Positions 1 through 8,022 of a stretch of 46,029 nt of DNA are shown here, piece after piece; positions within the stretch are counted from its first letter, which is position 1, and each line of letters opens with the position of its first letter. The translations under genes and the position numbers were made by a program. The notes under the pieces are model-generated. The model was not told where the DNA came from and ran no database searches. It saw nothing but the letters and a program-made list of their open reading frames with translations. The stretch is from the NCBI GenBank assembly GCA_017475035.1, contig JAFVGK010000094.1, positions 1 through 46,029 of the forward strand, read 5' to 3'. The stretch is from Blautia sp. GTDB taxonomy: Bacteria; Bacillota; Clostridia; Lachnospirales; Lachnospiraceae.

Positions 1-21
1 CAGGATCAAACTCTCTGTAAA
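1..21 (-). rRNA. rrs: 16S rRNA, 5' end only (cut by window edge)
   Basis: The reverse complement of the first bases reads AGAGTTTGATCCTG, the conserved start of bacterial 16S rRNA. The gene continues leftward out of the window. The mature 5' end is placed about 7 bases before this motif by analogy with other 16S genes, so position 21 is approximate. Its leader (about 22-226) contains the GTACTTTGA-type motif common upstream of Firmicutes 16S genes (minus strand, near 165-175) and no protein gene. Confidence 0.93.
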
Positions 22-226
22 AGTGTGATCACTCAAGACAACTGCATGGCTGTCTCTCGTCATTACTGTTTTTGTGGACATCCGTTCCAGCCAACCAGGG
101 CTGAACAGATATCGCAAGAATTATGTAAAGAATTTTTCGAGAATCGTATGTGTTTCACTGTTCGATTGTCAAAGTACGTTGATGAACTCAAATGCTCATC
201 GATGCTGTCACGGCGACAGCCGCTAA

Positions 227-255
227 ACTATATCACAGCGCTGATCGCTTGTCAA
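227..255 (-). promoter_or_regulatory. rRNA operon promoter
   Basis: On the minus strand a perfect -35 TTGACA (250-255) is followed after 17 bases by -10 TATAGT (227-232). It lies about 205 bases before the 16S 5' end, as expected for an rrn promoter. An A-rich stretch just upstream (260-294) could act as an UP element. Confidence 0.85.
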
Positions 256-294
256 CAGCTTTTTTTGTTTTTGAAAAATTTCTTTTTCAAAAAG

Positions 295-384
295 CGGAGA
301 AGGAGGGATTTGAACCCTCGCGCCGCTATCAACGACCTACTCCCTTTCCAGGGGAGCCCCTTCGGCCAGCTTGGGTACTTCTCC
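295..384 (-). tRNA. tRNA-Ser (anticodon GGA)
   Basis: The reverse complement folds as a class II tRNA. It has acceptor stem GGAGAAG paired with CTTCTCC, a D-arm, an anticodon stem CTCCC/GGGAG around the loop CTGGAAA, a long variable arm and a T-arm with GGTTCAAAT. The anticodon GGA reads UCC/UCU serine codons, and the long variable arm fits tRNA-Ser. The 3' CCA is not encoded. It sits about 275 bases before 16S on the same strand. Confidence 0.95.
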
Positions 385-462
385 AAAAAGCCCGACTTAT
401 AAATAAGTACGTTTATTCAATTCCATCTGTAAGAAATATGATCTCTCGCAGACAGCTTGTAG

Positions 463-491
463 ATACTACCATGCATCAATCTGTTTGTCAA
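463..491 (-). promoter_or_regulatory. promoter of tRNA-Ser(GGA)
   Basis: Minus-strand -35 TTGACA (486-491), 17-base spacer, -10 TAGTAT (463-468), in the gap between the two tRNA-Ser genes. The second tRNA therefore need not depend on read-through from the first. Confidence 0.75.
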
Positions 492-526
492 GTCTTTTTT
501 TAACTTTTTTTGATTTTTACATGGAG

Positions 527-612
527 CGGAGAGAGTGGGATTCGAACCCACGCGCCCTTGCGGACAAACGGTTTTCAAGACCGCCTCGTTATGACCACTT
601 CGATATCTCTCC
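527..612 (-). tRNA. tRNA-Ser (anticodon TGA)
   Basis: The reverse complement begins GGAGAGATATCG and ends with the matching CTCTCC acceptor arm. The anticodon loop is CTTGAAA (anticodon TGA, reading UCA/UCG) in the stem GCGGT/ACCGT-type arm, with a long serine variable arm and a GGTTCGAAT T-loop. The 3' CCA is not encoded. Confidence 0.95.
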
Positions 613-639
613 GGGTGCGTCTTACGTAACGCATGCATC

Positions 640-669
640 AGGATAACACAGTTTTTATACGATTGTCAA
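640..669 (-). promoter_or_regulatory. promoter of tRNA-Ser(TGA)
   Basis: Minus-strand -35 TTGACA (664-669) and -10 TATCCT (640-645) with an 18-base spacer, about 27 bases before the tRNA 5' end. Confidence 0.75.
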
Positions 670-723
670 TTGATATTTTGCATTTTTCCAAAATGTAAAA
701 TGTTCGCAAAAAATACGAAAGAT

Positions 724-1470
724 TTACGTATTTTCCTTACGGCATCGGCAGGCATTCCTCTCTCGGATCGTTTCCAGGATTCTTTTTGCCGTCGCCAGAT
801 CATCCGGGGTAGTCAGCTTGATATTCTCATATGAGCCGCTTACCATGGCTACTTTTCCCATACCGGTCTTTTCCACGACCATGGCGTCGTCTGTGATTCC
901 CTTCATGGCATCCTGCTCACGAAGCTTTTCATGCGCCTGGCATATGAGCGGATAGGAAAATACCTGGGGCGTCTGCACCAGCCATACCTCTTCTCTTGGC
1001 GGCGTGGAAACTACAATGCCTTCCTTATTTACTATTTTTACCGTATCCTTCGAGGGCATACCCACCGCACAGGCACCGTAAAGAACAGCCGCTTCAAGCG
1101 CTCTGTCCAAAATGGACTTTTCTATAAACGGACGCGCGCTGTCGTGAATAAATACCACGTCCGTTTCATCGCAGGCACGAAGTCCTGAATATACAGAATC
1201 GTACCGCTCCGCTCCGGCTGCCGCAAAGTATTTTACTTTCTGAAAACCGTATCTCTCAACTATTTCGTCTTTGCAGAACGGTATATCCTTTTCCTTGCAG
1301 ACCAGCACGATATCCTGTACCTTTTCATATTCCTCGAAGCATTTCAGTGAATAATATAAAACAGGATGCCCCTCCAATGACAGATATTGCTTGTCTGTTT
1401 TTGTCTGCATGCGGGTGCCGCTGCCTCCCGCCAGGACTATGGCGGTACAATGTAGTTTCTTATTTATCAT
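724..1470 (-). CDS. ispD: 2-C-methyl-D-erythritol 4-phosphate cytidylyltransferase
   Basis: IspD couples MEP to CTP to give CDP-ME, the third step of the MEP isoprenoid pathway in the cytoplasm. The 248-residue protein begins with the nucleotide-binding loop AIVLAGGSGTRM (10-21) and a following KQY lysine, and carries HDSARPF, PSKDTVK, QTPQVF and TDDA motifs, all typical of IspD. The paralogue TarI (ribitol-5-phosphate cytidylyltransferase) was considered. The absence of any teichoic-acid partner and the KDTVK/TPQVF pattern favour IspD. The start has an AAAAGGGA ribosome site. It is the last gene of the leftward housekeeping cluster, about 105 bases after tsaD, and no strong terminator is visible before the tRNA promoter downstream. 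Confidence 0.92.
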   Translation of the reverse strand: MINKKLHCTAIVLAGGSGTRMQTKTDKQYLSLEGHPVLYYSLKCFEEYEKVQDIVLVCKEKDIPFCKDEIVERYGFQKVKYFAAAGAERYDSVYSGLRACDETDVVFIHDSARPFIEKSILDRALEAAVLYGACAVGMPSKDTVKIVNKEGIVVSTPPREEVWLVQTPQVFSYPLICQAHEKLREQDAMKGITDDAMVVEKTGMGKVAMVSGSYENIKLTTPDDLATAKRILETIRERNACRCRKENT

Positions 1471-1575
1471 CGGAAATCCCTTTTCCCGTTTCTTTCTTAC
1501 TTTTTTATTGTATGATCCTGCCGTATAAGCCGCATTTCCACGGCAAGCGCCTGATTCCGTGCTTGCCCGGCTGCT

Positions 1576-2595
1576 TCATCGCTGCCCCAGCCGAAGGTTC
1601 GGAACCGCGTTCAGATCCCAGCCATGGCGGACGCCCTTAATGTATTCATAATAACCCGCGCAGCCGATCATTGCAGCATTATCCGTGCAAAGTCCCGGCG
1701 ACGGACGGTAAAACGAAAACCCTCTTTGGGCACAGGCCTCCTCCATTGCGCTGCGCAGCGCGCTGTTCGAAGCCACTCCTCCGGCTATCGCCACTTTTTT
1801 CATTCCCAGTGTCTTTGCGGCAAGCATCGTATGCTCTGTCAGTACTTCTACAACGGTCTTTTGAAAGGAAGCCGCCACATCTGCCCGGCAAACTTCTCTT
1901 CCCTTCATCTGCTCACCATTCAGATAATTCAGAACCGCCGTCTTTACTCCGCTGAAACTGAAATCATAGGGGTTGTCAGCCATTTTCGGTTTCGGAAACA
2001 CAATCGCGTCCGGATCTCCGTCTTTCGCCTCCCGGTCAATCTTCGGTCCGCCCGGATACCCCAATCCGATTGCCCTGGCCACCTTGTCAAAGGCTTCTCC
2101 GGCAGCATCGTCCCTCGTCCTGCCCAGAATCTCATAGACTCCATAGTCCCTGACAATGACAAGATGGGTATGCCCTCCGGATACGATCAGGCACAAAAAC
2201 GGCGGTTCCAGATCTTTATTCTCGATAAAATTCGCCGCCACGTGCCCTTCTATATGATGTACTCCCACCAGCGGCTTATGCCTGGCAAAGGCGATGGCTT
2301 TCGCCTCGGCGACGCCGACAAGCAGGGCTCCCACAAGTCCCGGCCCGTATGTCACGGCAATCGCGTCCATATCGTCCAGGCTCCTGTCGGCATCCGCCAA
2401 CGCCTTTCGGATCACAGGGTTGATTTTTTCCATATGCTTGCGGGAAGCCAGCTCCGGCACTACGCCCCCATATAACGTATGAATCGGAATCTGGGAATGG
2501 ATGACATTCGACAGCACCTCTCTGCCGTTTTTCACGACAGCGCAGGCTGTCTCATCGCAAGAGCTCTCAATTGCCAATATCAGGATATCTTCCAA
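1576..2595 (-). CDS. tsaD: tRNA N6-adenosine threonylcarbamoyltransferase TsaD
   Basis: TsaD transfers threonylcarbamoyl from TC-AMP to A37 of ANN-decoding tRNAs, working with TsaB and TsaE (both encoded upstream here). The 339-residue ASKHA-fold protein has ESSCDET at the N-terminus, [10 protein letters not shown], the metal-binding H114-I-E-G-H118 motif, the ATP motif SGGHTHL and a C-terminal GGVASN/CTDNAAM region. The start is a TTG at 2595, preceded by GGAGGA that lies in the last codons of rnz. The gap to the rnz stop is 2 bases, so translation is probably coupled. It is full length for the family. Confidence 0.96.
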   Translation of the reverse strand: MEDILILAIESSCDETACAVVKNGREVLSNVIHSQIPIHTLYGGVVPELASRKHMEKINPVIRKALADADRSLDDMDAIAVTYGPGLVGALLVGVAEAKAIAFARHKPLVGVHHIEGHVAANFIENKDLEPPFLCLIVSGGHTHLVIVRDYGVYEILGRTRDDAAGEAFDKVARAIGLGYPGGPKIDREAKDGDPDAIVFPKPKMADNPYDFSFSGVKTAVLNYLNGEQMKGREVCRADVAASFQKTVVEVLTEHTMLAAKTLGMKKVAIAGGVASNSALRSAMEEACAQRGFSFYRPSPGLCTDNAAMIGCAGYYEYIKGVRHGWDLNAVPNLRLGQR

Positions 2596-2597
2596 TA

Positions 2598-3512
2598 TTA
2601 TTCATCCTCCTCAAACTTCAATTCCACGCTTTTTCCGTCTTTACATGCGTAAGCCCTGGGAAAAATCTCCCTGACCATTGCCATATATTCCTCCGGATTA
2701 ATCAGCGCAGGGCTGTAATGAGTCAGCCACATCTGATCCGGATCTGCCTCTCTTGCTATTTCCGCGGCTTCCCGGAACATCATATGCCTGTTTTCCTTCG
2801 CCTTGTCAATCTTATCTTCCTCGCCGTACATTCCTTCGCAGATAAACAGGTCAGCGCCGGCGGCGTTTCTTGCTATGGACTCGGTAGGCCGGGTATCCGT
2901 CGCATACACAACCTTCAGTCCTTTCCGTTCAGGTCCGAGAACCATTGACGGAGTATAAATCTGATCCCCGTCCTCGATAATCTGTCCCTTCTGGAGAGGA
3001 TTCCAATATTTCAGTGGGATCTGCTGCTCTTTCGCGCGCTCCGGCGAAAATTTACCCTGCCGGGGAATCTCCAGAGAATATCCATAACAGGTGACATTGT
3101 GGTTCACGCGGAATGCGGTAATATGATAGCCTGCAAGCTCCAGCGTCTCCTCCGGCTTTGTCAGCTCGATATATCTGATCTCGAAGGGCAGCTCCGGAGC
3201 AATGACCCGAAGAGCATTGACCACCCGTTCCAGGCCCTTCGGGCCAACCATCGTCAGCGGCTCCTCCCTCTGCGCGTTCCCCATTGTCAGCAGCAGCCCC
3301 GGAAGGCCTGCAACATGGTCTCCGTGGTAATGCGTAAAACAGATCACGTCGATGGGTTTGAAGCTCCATCCTTTCTGTTTAATCGCGATCTGGGTTCCTT
3401 CACCGCAGTCTATCAGGATACTGCTGCCGTTAAACCTTGTCATCAGAGCTGTCAGCCATCTTTTCGGCAAAGGCATCATTCCCCCTGTACCCAGCAAACA
3501 AACATCAAGCAT
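2598..3512 (-). CDS. rnz: ribonuclease Z
   Basis: RNase Z cuts the 3' trailer from tRNA precursors that lack an encoded CCA, and the three tRNAs in this window are of that kind. The protein is a metallo-beta-lactamase fold enzyme with the zinc motif T-H61-Y-H63-G-D65-H66, an N-terminal LLGTGG strand, and later GHDTRPT-like (YATDTRPT) and TH (MWLTHYSP) ligand regions. It has 304 residues when started at the ATG at 3512, which follows GGAGG by 8 bases. An upstream in-frame ATG at 3557 has no ribosome site and lies in a dispersed repeat, so it is rejected. The gene is between rimI and tsaD, probably in one operon. Confidence 0.95.
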   Translation of the reverse strand: MLDVCLLGTGGMMPLPKRWLTALMTRFNGSSILIDCGEGTQIAIKQKGWSFKPIDVICFTHYHGDHVAGLPGLLLTMGNAQREEPLTMVGPKGLERVVNALRVIAPELPFEIRYIELTKPEETLELAGYHITAFRVNHNVTCYGYSLEIPRQGKFSPERAKEQQIPLKYWNPLQKGQIIEDGDQIYTPSMVLGPERKGLKVVYATDTRPTESIARNAAGADLFICEGMYGEEDKIDKAKENRHMMFREAAEIAREADPDQMWLTHYSPALINPEEYMAMVREIFPRAYACKDGKSVELKFEEDE

Positions 3513-3520
3513 TCTCGCCC

Positions 3521-3633
3521 ACCTCCTCCATAACGAAGCTTTGTACGCTGACTCCATGTCTTCAGATAACGATTTTGCAGCTTCGGCAGCCGGGCTGCCG
3601 AAGACAGAATCCGTCTCCCAAACGCAGTTTTGC
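3521..3633 (-). repeat. dispersed Shine-Dalgarno-bearing repeat, copy A
   Basis: Intergenic element whose minus-strand end supplies the ribosome site of rnz. It contains an internal hairpin (CTTCGGCAGCC / GGCTGCCGAAG, about 3580-3603) and a second half copy beginning at about 3612 (CTCCCAAACGCAGTTTTG). Related copies lie at 8023, 17341, 26522, 29881 (degraded) and 37981. Confidence 0.75.
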
Positions 3634-3652
3634 AGCGCTTAAGATAAGCGTA

Positions 3653-4105
3653 TCAGACTGCGCCGCAATTTTCTTCACATGCGCTCATCAAAATGGCGTC
3701 TTCCTTCGGATCACTGTAATAATCCTTCCGCAGTCCATCCTGAACAAAGCCGCACCTCAGATAAAGCCGAATCGCCGCCTCGTTTCCCTGGCGCACCTCA
3801 AGATGGATTTTCGTGATGCCGAATTCCCGGGCAATCCGCATCGCCCCGTCCAAAAGAAAATGTCCGATCCCTTCCCTCCGCCTGTCCCTTCGCACCGCTA
3901 TGCTCAGGACATCCGCTTCATCCAGCACATACTGCAGCCCGCAGTACCCCAGGATCTCCCCTCCCTGTTCCACAGAGAAGAAAAGAGTATTCTTCATAGA
4001 CCAGAAGGCAAAAAGTCCTTCTCTCGACCAGGGATCGGAAAAAGATTCGCTCTCAATCTGAAGCACCTGGTCAAAATCCTCCAGGATCATTTCCCGCAAT
4101 GTCAT
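3653..4105 (-). CDS. rimI: ribosomal protein S18-alanine N-acetyltransferase RimI
   Basis: GNAT-family enzyme that acetylates the N-terminal alanine of ribosomal protein S18 using acetyl-CoA. It has 150 residues, the usual length for RimI. The acetyl-CoA loop RRDRRREGIGHFLL and the RimI-typical segment IHLEVRQGNEAAIRLYLRCG are clear. Its start codon overlaps the end of tsaB by 4 bases (ATGA), the classic tsaB-rimI coupling, which supports RimI over other GNAT proteins. An approximately 140-base gap containing repeat copy A separates it from rnz. Confidence 0.93.
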   Translation of the reverse strand: MTLREMILEDFDQVLQIESESFSDPWSREGLFAFWSMKNTLFFSVEQGGEILGYCGLQYVLDEADVLSIAVRRDRRREGIGHFLLDGAMRIAREFGITKIHLEVRQGNEAAIRLYLRCGFVQDGLRKDYYSDPKEDAILMSACEENCGAV

Positions 4106-4821
4106 GGCGTCTCCTTTTGGGCACGTTCCCGCTCTGCCTGGGACAGGCGTAGATACTCCGGCACAAACTCATCCGCCGTGCAGCTCTTTCCCGCCCGGAA
4201 CAGCTCCAGACCCAATACGGCAACCGCGCCGGCCCGTTGTCTCGACAGATGCGCCGGTGCCTCACGCCAGGGAAGCTCTAACAGTTTTTCCAGCTTTTCC
4301 CTGTAAACCGGCACGCCATCTCCCAGCACAATCACAGAAGCCTGCGGATCTGTTTCCGTGAGGGCATTCAATTTCCCGGCAATATCCTCCACAGACATCG
4401 CCGTCTGGGCAAGAACCGTTTTCTGCCTGTTTCCCTCGTCAAAATATATTCCTGTGTAAACCTGCTGCCTCCTGGCATCCATCATGGGACAGACATAAGT
4501 CCCGCAGCCCAGAAGATTGTACGACAGTCCGTCAACAGTCGGAACTGGTACCAGCGGTTTATCCAGAGCCAGTCCCAGCCCCTTTGCCGTTGAGGCCCCG
4601 ATCCGAAGCCCGGTAAAGGAACCGGGACCGGCAGCTACGGCAATCAGATCAATCTCTTCTATCGTCAGCTCCGCCATTTTAAGCATCTGATCCAGCATCG
4701 ACAGCAGCGTCTGGGAATGGGTCAGCTTATGATTGATTGTATATTCTCCTGCCAGGATCTCCTCTGTCAAAAGCGCAGCCGAAGCGACCATACCGGAGCT
4801 GTCAAGGCCTAAGATATTCAT
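4102..4821 (-). CDS. tsaB: tRNA threonylcarbamoyladenosine synthesis protein TsaB
   Basis: TsaB is the inactive ASKHA paralogue that scaffolds TsaD and TsaE in the t6A37 complex. The 239-residue protein starts MNILGLDSSG, has THSQTLLSMLDQML, and the family signature GPGSFTGLRIGASTAKGL. Length and motifs are normal. The region after about residue 150 is variable, as is usual for TsaB. It overlaps rimI by 4 bases and lies 150 bases after tsaE, with a small perfect hairpin in the gap. Confidence 0.94.
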   Translation of the reverse strand: MNILGLDSSGMVASAALLTEEILAGEYTINHKLTHSQTLLSMLDQMLKMAELTIEEIDLIAVAAGPGSFTGLRIGASTAKGLGLALDKPLVPVPTVDGLSYNLLGCGTYVCPMMDARRQQVYTGIYFDEGNRQKTVLAQTAMSVEDIAGKLNALTETDPQASVIVLGDGVPVYREKLEKLLELPWREAPAHLSRQRAGAVAVLGLELFRAGKSCTADEFVPEYLRLSQAERERAQKETP

Positions 4822-4870
4822 CGAGTTTCATCCCTTCTATCAGTATCCCATATCTGTACTCTGATTAAAG

Positions 4871-4966
4871 CCGATTCACGGCAAGGCTGCCCTCGTCTCA
4901 GCGCGCCGTCGAATCACATGGGAAAATGAGCAGGCTCATTTTCCGGAACTTTTGCGGCATGAATCA
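4871..4966. repeat. degenerate palindromic intergenic repeat
   Basis: The gap between tsaE and tsaB contains a perfect 10-bp stem with a 4-base loop (GGAAAATGAG / CTCATTTTCC, 4921-4944). GATTC/GAATCA pieces flank it and resemble the longer palindromes at 18951, 20123 and 45895. There is no T-run, so it is unlikely to stop transcription of the operon fully. Confidence 0.45.
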
Positions 4967-4971
4967 TGCTC

Positions 4972-5397
4972 TCATTCATCCTGAATCGAAATCCTTCGAT
5001 AGGAAAACCCTTTCTCCGGATCTTTCTCTATTGTAATATTCACACAATCGGAGGGCAGGATTTCGCGGATTCTCTGCGGCCATTCGATCAGGCATACGCC
5101 GTCTCCATAAAAATATTCATCAGCCCCGATCTCCTCCATCTCCTCCGGTTCTTCGATCCGATATACGTCAAAGTGATACAGCGGCAGGCGCCCGTCCGTA
5201 TATTCCTGTACGATGGTAAACGTAGGACTGTTTACATAATCGCAGACTCCAAGCCCTGCCGCAAATCCCTGTGCAAAAACAGTCTTACCCGCGCCGAGAT
5301 CGCCCTCCAGCGTATATACCGAGGAAGGCTTCGCCGACTCTGCCAGCCGTCTGCCCAGCGCAAACGTCTCCTCAGCCGAATATGTCTCAACCGTCAT
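4972..5397 (-). CDS. tsaE: tRNA threonylcarbamoyladenosine synthesis ATPase TsaE
   Basis: TsaE is the small ATPase that drives turnover of the TsaB-TsaD complex in t6A synthesis. The protein has a P-loop EGDLGAGKT (31-39), NSPTFTIVQEY, the HFDVYRIE motif and a C-terminal LIEWPQ. Starting at the ATG at 5397 gives 141 residues, close to the family norm, with GAGGGG 7 bases upstream. Longer in-frame starts (5418, 5550) are rejected because the promoter at 5435-5463 would put transcription start at about 5428 and they lack ribosome sites. First gene of the housekeeping operon. Confidence 0.94.
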   Translation of the reverse strand: MTVETYSAEETFALGRRLAESAKPSSVYTLEGDLGAGKTVFAQGFAAGLGVCDYVNSPTFTIVQEYTDGRLPLYHFDVYRIEEPEEMEEIGADEYFYGDGVCLIEWPQRIREILPSDCVNITIEKDPEKGFSYRRISIQDE

Positions 5398-5434
5398 CCC
5401 TGTCCCCTCACTTTCCATGGCAATCGTGTTCCCA

Positions 5435-5463
5435 AGTGTAATCAATTCAGACACAATTGTCAA
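5435..5463 (-). promoter_or_regulatory. promoter of the tsaE-tsaB-rimI-rnz-tsaD-ispD cluster
   Basis: Minus-strand -35 TTGACA (5458-5463), 17-base spacer, -10 TACACT (5435-5440), about 40 bases before the chosen tsaE start. Confidence 0.7.
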
Positions 5464-5561
5464 GGGTCCGATAAACGGCGCGGAAAACCTGGCCGATGCT
5501 TTCCGCCTGAGTGAATGCCGCATCAGCCCGGCAAGATAAGCGCCATCCATAAAGCCGTGCG

Positions 5562-8018
5562 TCAGGTAATCGGCAGAAAATCCGTAAGCTCCTTCAGGAT
5601 TGCCTCGGCGTCCGCCAGCGGCTTTACGTACCCCTCCAGCATTTTTGCCTTAGCGGCAAGCCCGCGCGACCTCGGACTGATAAAGATCCGGCATTTCTCC
5701 CTTCCGTTCTTTGCCTCCTGAATCAGATTCTGCGCGGCGGAATTTCCGTCAAACGCCAGCAGCACGGAAGGCTGACGCTTAAAAATCTCATACGCAAAGC
5801 TCTTGTAAAGTCCCATCCCGGAGCTTTCAATCGACACCAGGATACGGACGCCGGATTTTTGAAGCCGCATTTTCTGGCTCACGGTAATCCTGCTTGGCAC
5901 AATCGCATATACAGGGAACCGCCCCTGTGCGCGCTTTGCCAGATAGCCTTCCTGTCCGCACAGGGTATGTCCCACCACAAAGCAGAACCGTTCCGGATCC
6001 AGAAATTCCAGCATTCTGTCGATACAGCGTTTATCTTCCGGTTTTACAATCGTGTGATGCTGGGTATTGTTAAAGCTTCCGCCGGCGATCAGGATCGGGA
6101 AGCATTCCCTGGAAAGAGGCGCGATCTGCGCTGCCAGCACATTTTTTGCTTCTACCCTGCCGGAATCCTTCCAAAGATTGTCCAGGTCCAACGCGGGGTT
6201 TTCCATCCGTTCACGGTAATACCGTTCCACGTCCCCCCCGGCAAACGTCTCCTGAAAGCTCTTCATTTTTTCGTCAAAAGCCCAAAGCGCCTGCATCCGG
6301 ACAGCATCCTCCCCCTGACGCATGCGCTGAAGTTCATCTCCCGACAGCTCCAGAAGCTTTTCCAGGCTCAGCTCCTCCTCGATGGAATTTGTTCCATACA
6401 GAGCCCCTCCGTCCGTTCCCTGAACACATCTGACGCCCGCCTTCAGATACCGGCGAAGCGGGTGGTTTTCCAGACTGCTCAGGTTATTCAGACGGACATT
6501 TGAGCTGAGCTGGAATTCCAGAATCACGTCATTTCTTCGGATCTCTTCCAGAAGCGCTTTTCCTTTTGCGCTGCCAAGCTCACAGGTATACAGTCCATGG
6601 CCGATCCGGACCTGAGGCCTGTAGGGTCTCTCAGGCCGGACCGCTTCCGCCACGCAGCGGATGCTGTTCGCGACATTGTCCTTCAGACTGTCATTTTCAC
6701 CCGCATGAATCCGGATCACGAAGCCAGGAATCTCCTGGGCGATCTTCACCAGCTCACGGATCACCTCTTTCAGCTCCAGAATGTCATTGATCTCCTCTCC
6801 GATGATGTCACTCCCCGCAATGTACGGATCCGCGGCGATCACGGAAAGAATATTCAGGTTTTCCGCCAGATAATCCCCCGGCGTGATATTGTCCCGCACG
6901 ATGGTCAGCGGAATCCGCCGGATACCCGCAAGAAAGCGCAGGCAGACCCCCGTCTCCCTCGATACGGAAGGCATGATCTCATGAATCTCCCGCAGCTTTG
7001 CCGGAAACTCTCCGGGCTTCAGCAAAGCCGTATCCGTAATCTCCACATATTCGATCCCATGCTTCTGGTATTCCCTTGCAATCCATAACAGCAGGTCCTG
7101 ATACAGCGTGTTTTGACGATACGTATCCGACCGGCGGTCCTCCCGGATCTGCCCGGCATAATTCCGGACCTCCCGGTCTCCGATCAGCTCCAGGTTCAAC
7201 CCGCCCAGCAAATGTTTCGTCTGTACGCCTTTTGTAAAAACGTACCGGTAAAGATAAACCTTCTCAAGATCCGCAAATACAGCCTGCCCATCCTTCGGAA
7301 CTGTCAGGGAATTACGAATCCGCTCAATATTTTCCGCGGCAAATTCCGGATTTCCCAGAATCAGGTCCGCAAAATTAATAAAGGTCAGGTCGTCGATCCG
7401 CCGCTGCCTGTATTTCCCCGTCAGTGTCTGATCTGTCAAAGCCTCCTCTGCCCTGGAGCGTTCTGCCTCCAGGAAGGCAATCTGCCTGTCTGTGCAATGC
7501 AGCCGCAGTTTTTTGATATAATAATAAGGATACCGGATCTGATGCATGATCCCCAGCGCAATCAGAATATCCGGCGGAAGATTCCCGTTCATATGCGTAT
7601 GCAGGTCCGTGCGGAATTTCATCTCCCTCTGAATATAGGTCTTGACGATCGTCTTTTCTTCACCCAGACGATAATCCTTGGTCTGGCTCATCAGTGTTTT
7701 CGAGATCGCCGGTATGGAAGCCTTCTGCTCTACGCTTCCGTCCGGATAGATATTCGCGACCTTCGTATTCCCCAGCCTCAGAATGTACATTTTCCTGTTG
7801 TCGCCGTCATAATAGCAGGGAATCTCATTTTGAATCACCAGAAGCCCGTTTTCTCCCTGACTCGTCTCAAGACCGCACAGGCCTGCCAGATTACGGATCA
7901 GATTTCCCGTATGATGGTTCGGCGTTCGTATAATATGGAACAAGCGTTCTCCCTCCATATAGAGGTCCACAACAATATCCTTTTCCCGATCGAGATAAAA
8001 CCGCTGAAAAAAAACCAT
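5562..8018 (-). CDS. adenosine deaminase-like protein with C-terminal DprA/LOG-like (SLOG) domain
   Basis: 818-residue multidomain protein. Residues 1-135 are an unassigned N-terminal domain. A metal-dependent deaminase barrel follows: HTH (140-142) for the canonical HxH, HAGE (438-441), GHG (H474) and TDG (D536). These match the zinc ligands and catalytic Glu/His of adenosine deaminases. However, the second Asp of the usual DD pair is Gly, and the HxH to HAGE distance is about 296 residues against about 200 in ordinary ADA, implying a large insertion. Residues 641-784 look like a Rossmann-type SLOG domain: ILIAGGSFN, FVVGHTLCGQE, VYAIVPSRI, then SMGLYKS-to-IFISPRS resembling the RNRIIAGLS...VfavPg part of DprA. 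The start at 8018 follows GGGAGGAGG from a dispersed repeat, and an ATG at 8081 is inside that repeat. It appears monocistronic with its own promoter. The deaminase assignment is firm at motif level. Substrate and role are unknown. Confidence 0.75.
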   Translation of the reverse strand: MVFFQRFYLDREKDIVVDLYMEGERLFHIIRTPNHHTGNLIRNLAGLCGLETSQGENGLLVIQNEIPCYYDGDNRKMYILRLGNTKVANIYPDGSVEQKASIPAISKTLMSQTKDYRLGEEKTIVKTYIQREMKFRTDLHTHMNGNLPPDILIALGIMHQIRYPYYYIKKLRLHCTDRQIAFLEAERSRAEEALTDQTLTGKYRQRRIDDLTFINFADLILGNPEFAAENIERIRNSLTVPKDGQAVFADLEKVYLYRYVFTKGVQTKHLLGGLNLELIGDREVRNYAGQIREDRRSDTYRQNTLYQDLLLWIAREYQKHGIEYVEITDTALLKPGEFPAKLREIHEIMPSVSRETGVCLRFLAGIRRIPLTIVRDNITPGDYLAENLNILSVIAADPYIAGSDIIGEEINDILELKEVIRELVKIAQEIPGFVIRIHAGENDSLKDNVANSIRCVAEAVRPERPYRPQVRIGHGLYTCELGSAKGKALLEEIRRNDVILEFQLSSNVRLNNLSSLENHPLRRYLKAGVRCVQGTDGGALYGTNSIEEELSLEKLLELSGDELQRMRQGEDAVRMQALWAFDEKMKSFQETFAGGDVERYYRERMENPALDLDNLWKDSGRVEAKNVLAAQIAPLSRECFPILIAGGSFNNTQHHTIVKPEDKRCIDRMLEFLDPERFCFVVGHTLCGQEGYLAKRAQGRFPVYAIVPSRITVSQKMRLQKSGVRILVSIESSGMGLYKSFAYEIFKRQPSVLLAFDGNSAAQNLIQEAKNGREKCRIFISPRSRGLAAKAKMLEGYVKPLADAEAILKELTDFLPIT

Positions 8019-8022
8019 AGCT

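Noticed and set aside
25-503. Open frames of 100-125 codons over the tRNA and rRNA leader region
   Set aside because: They overlap tRNA-Ser(GGA) and the rrn promoter, have no ribosome sites, and their sequences are of low complexity.
724-1470. TarI (ribitol-5-phosphate cytidylyltransferase)
   Set aside because: No TarJ or other teichoic-acid gene is nearby, and the motifs fit IspD better.
1624-2475. Long rightward open frame opposite tsaD (283 codons)
   Set aside because: It is antisense to a well-conserved gene, rich in His/Arg/Ser as expected of a reverse-strand shadow, and has no ribosome site.
5562-8018. RADAR defence system call
   Set aside because: The deaminase size recalls RdrB, but there is no RdrA-type ATPase and no mobile or defence context, and the SLOG domain is not part of the standard RADAR description known to me.
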